NCBI GenBank assembly: GCA_019057775.1
Contig: JAHLWT010000040.1
Location: 1 to 15,225, forward strand
Source of the DNA: Promethearchaeota archaeon
GTDB lineage: Archaea > Asgardarchaeota > Lokiarchaeia > Sigynarchaeales > SOKP01
Reading direction: 5' to 3'
Length of the DNA stretch: 15,225 bases
Shown here: in pieces, positions 14,910 through 15,225 of the stretch
Numbering within the stretch: position 1 is the stretch's first letter
Layout: each line of letters starts with the position of its first letter
Program-made: the position numbers and the translations under genes
The notes under the pieces: model-generated
The model's input: the letters and a program-made list of their open reading frames with translations, nothing else
What the model was told of the DNA's origin: nothing
Database searches by the model: none

Positions 14910-15225
14910 CTAGTTGTTTTTTGCTTTTTGCTTTTCAAGAGATTCAAGAAAGAAGGCGAGCATTGTAAAGGCCATCAGTCCCAATATGCCGGCAATCAAG
15001 ACATTGAGTTTCTTTTTGGGAGAGACAGGATAAAGGGAAGATGTTGGTTCTTTAATGAACTGAGTATAATCTATTCTCCCTTTTCTCTCATTTAAATTGT
15101 CAATTCTGTTTTCTAGCTGATTTATTATTTTTTCTTTATTCTCTATTTCTAAATTTATGTTCTCTTCTTTTATTTTTTTACTGCTTAGCAACTCATTTAA
15201 TGTATTAAAATATCTTAAGCTTTGT
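14910..15225 (-). CDS. Wzz/GumC-type chain-length regulator, C-terminal fragment
   Basis: Only the last 104 or so residues are in the window; the frame is open to the right edge. The fragment has a charged, Lys/Glu/Asn-rich coiled-coil stretch (about the first 50 residues), then EPTSSLYPVSPKKKLNVLIA followed by a hydrophobic helix ending in FFLESLEKQK. A Pro-rich segment just before the last membrane helix and a short basic cytoplasmic tail are typical of polysaccharide co-polymerases, which control polymer length together with Wzy. No tyrosine kinase domain follows; the protein ends about 13 residues after the helix, as in Wzz or GumC forms without a fused kinase. Its position as the most upstream gene seen suggests that the cluster begins to the right of the window. 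Confidence 0.85.
   Translation of the reverse strand, partial: QSLRYFNTLNELLSSKKIKEENINLEIENKEKIINQLENRIDNLNERKGRIDYTQFIKEPTSSLYPVSPKKKLNVLIAGILGLMAFTMLAFFLESLEKQKAKNN

Overview
This window is part of a bacterial surface-polysaccharide locus of the Wzx/Wzy type (exopolysaccharide, capsule or O-antigen). All fourteen genes lie on the minus strand, so the cluster is transcribed from right to left. The DNA is AT-rich. Genes are separated by a few bases or overlap, with two ATGA stop/start overlaps and one 11-base overlap. The gene set is typical of a Gram-negative or other diderm bacterium, perhaps an environmental or candidate-phylum lineage. There is no rRNA or housekeeping gene to place it further.

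In transcription order, the right end (15225 to 13338) holds the C-terminus of a Wzz/GumC-type chain-length regulator and a Wzx-type flippase. Next comes a less usual block (13271 to 9285): a two-domain protein with a kinase-like N-terminal half and a methyltransferase-like C-terminal half, a DUF362 protein, and an ATP-grasp ligase. An O-antigen polymerase/ligase-family membrane protein and two GT-B glycosyltransferases follow (9276 to 5574). A 176-base gap (5398-5573) contains a possible weak terminator and a possible promoter, and may split the locus into two transcription units. The second unit (5397 to 1) encodes a cytoplasmic beta-propeller protein of unknown role, a zinc-ribbon SAM methyltransferase, an ExoA-like family 2 glycosyltransferase, a polyprenyl-phosphate sugar-1-phosphate transferase, a DegT-family aminotransferase, and the N-terminus of a CapD/PglF-type membrane-bound nucleotide-sugar 4,6-dehydratase that runs off the left edge.

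A likely working model, inferred from families: the dehydratase and aminotransferase make an amino-dideoxy or amino-trideoxy UDP-sugar. The sugar transferase loads a sugar phosphate on undecaprenyl phosphate. Three glycosyltransferases extend the repeat unit, Wzx flips it, the Wzy-like protein polymerises it and Wzz sets the length. The methyltransferase, kinase/methyltransferase, ATP-grasp and DUF362 proteins would decorate or cap the glycan.

The points most worth a second look are: (1) the kinase-methyltransferase fusion, which resembles the O-antigen chain terminator WbdD with its domains in reverse order; (2) its immediate linkage to DUF362 and ATP-grasp genes; (3) the DUF362 reading frame, which clearly extends 66 codons upstream of its first ATG and has no usual start codon there, so an ATT start is proposed; (4) a roughly 30-residue A-rich in-frame insertion in the aminotransferase just before the catalytic lysine region; and (5) the beta-propeller protein. 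No CRISPR array, tRNA, rRNA or insertion sequence was seen, and there is no gene-free stretch over 300 bases.
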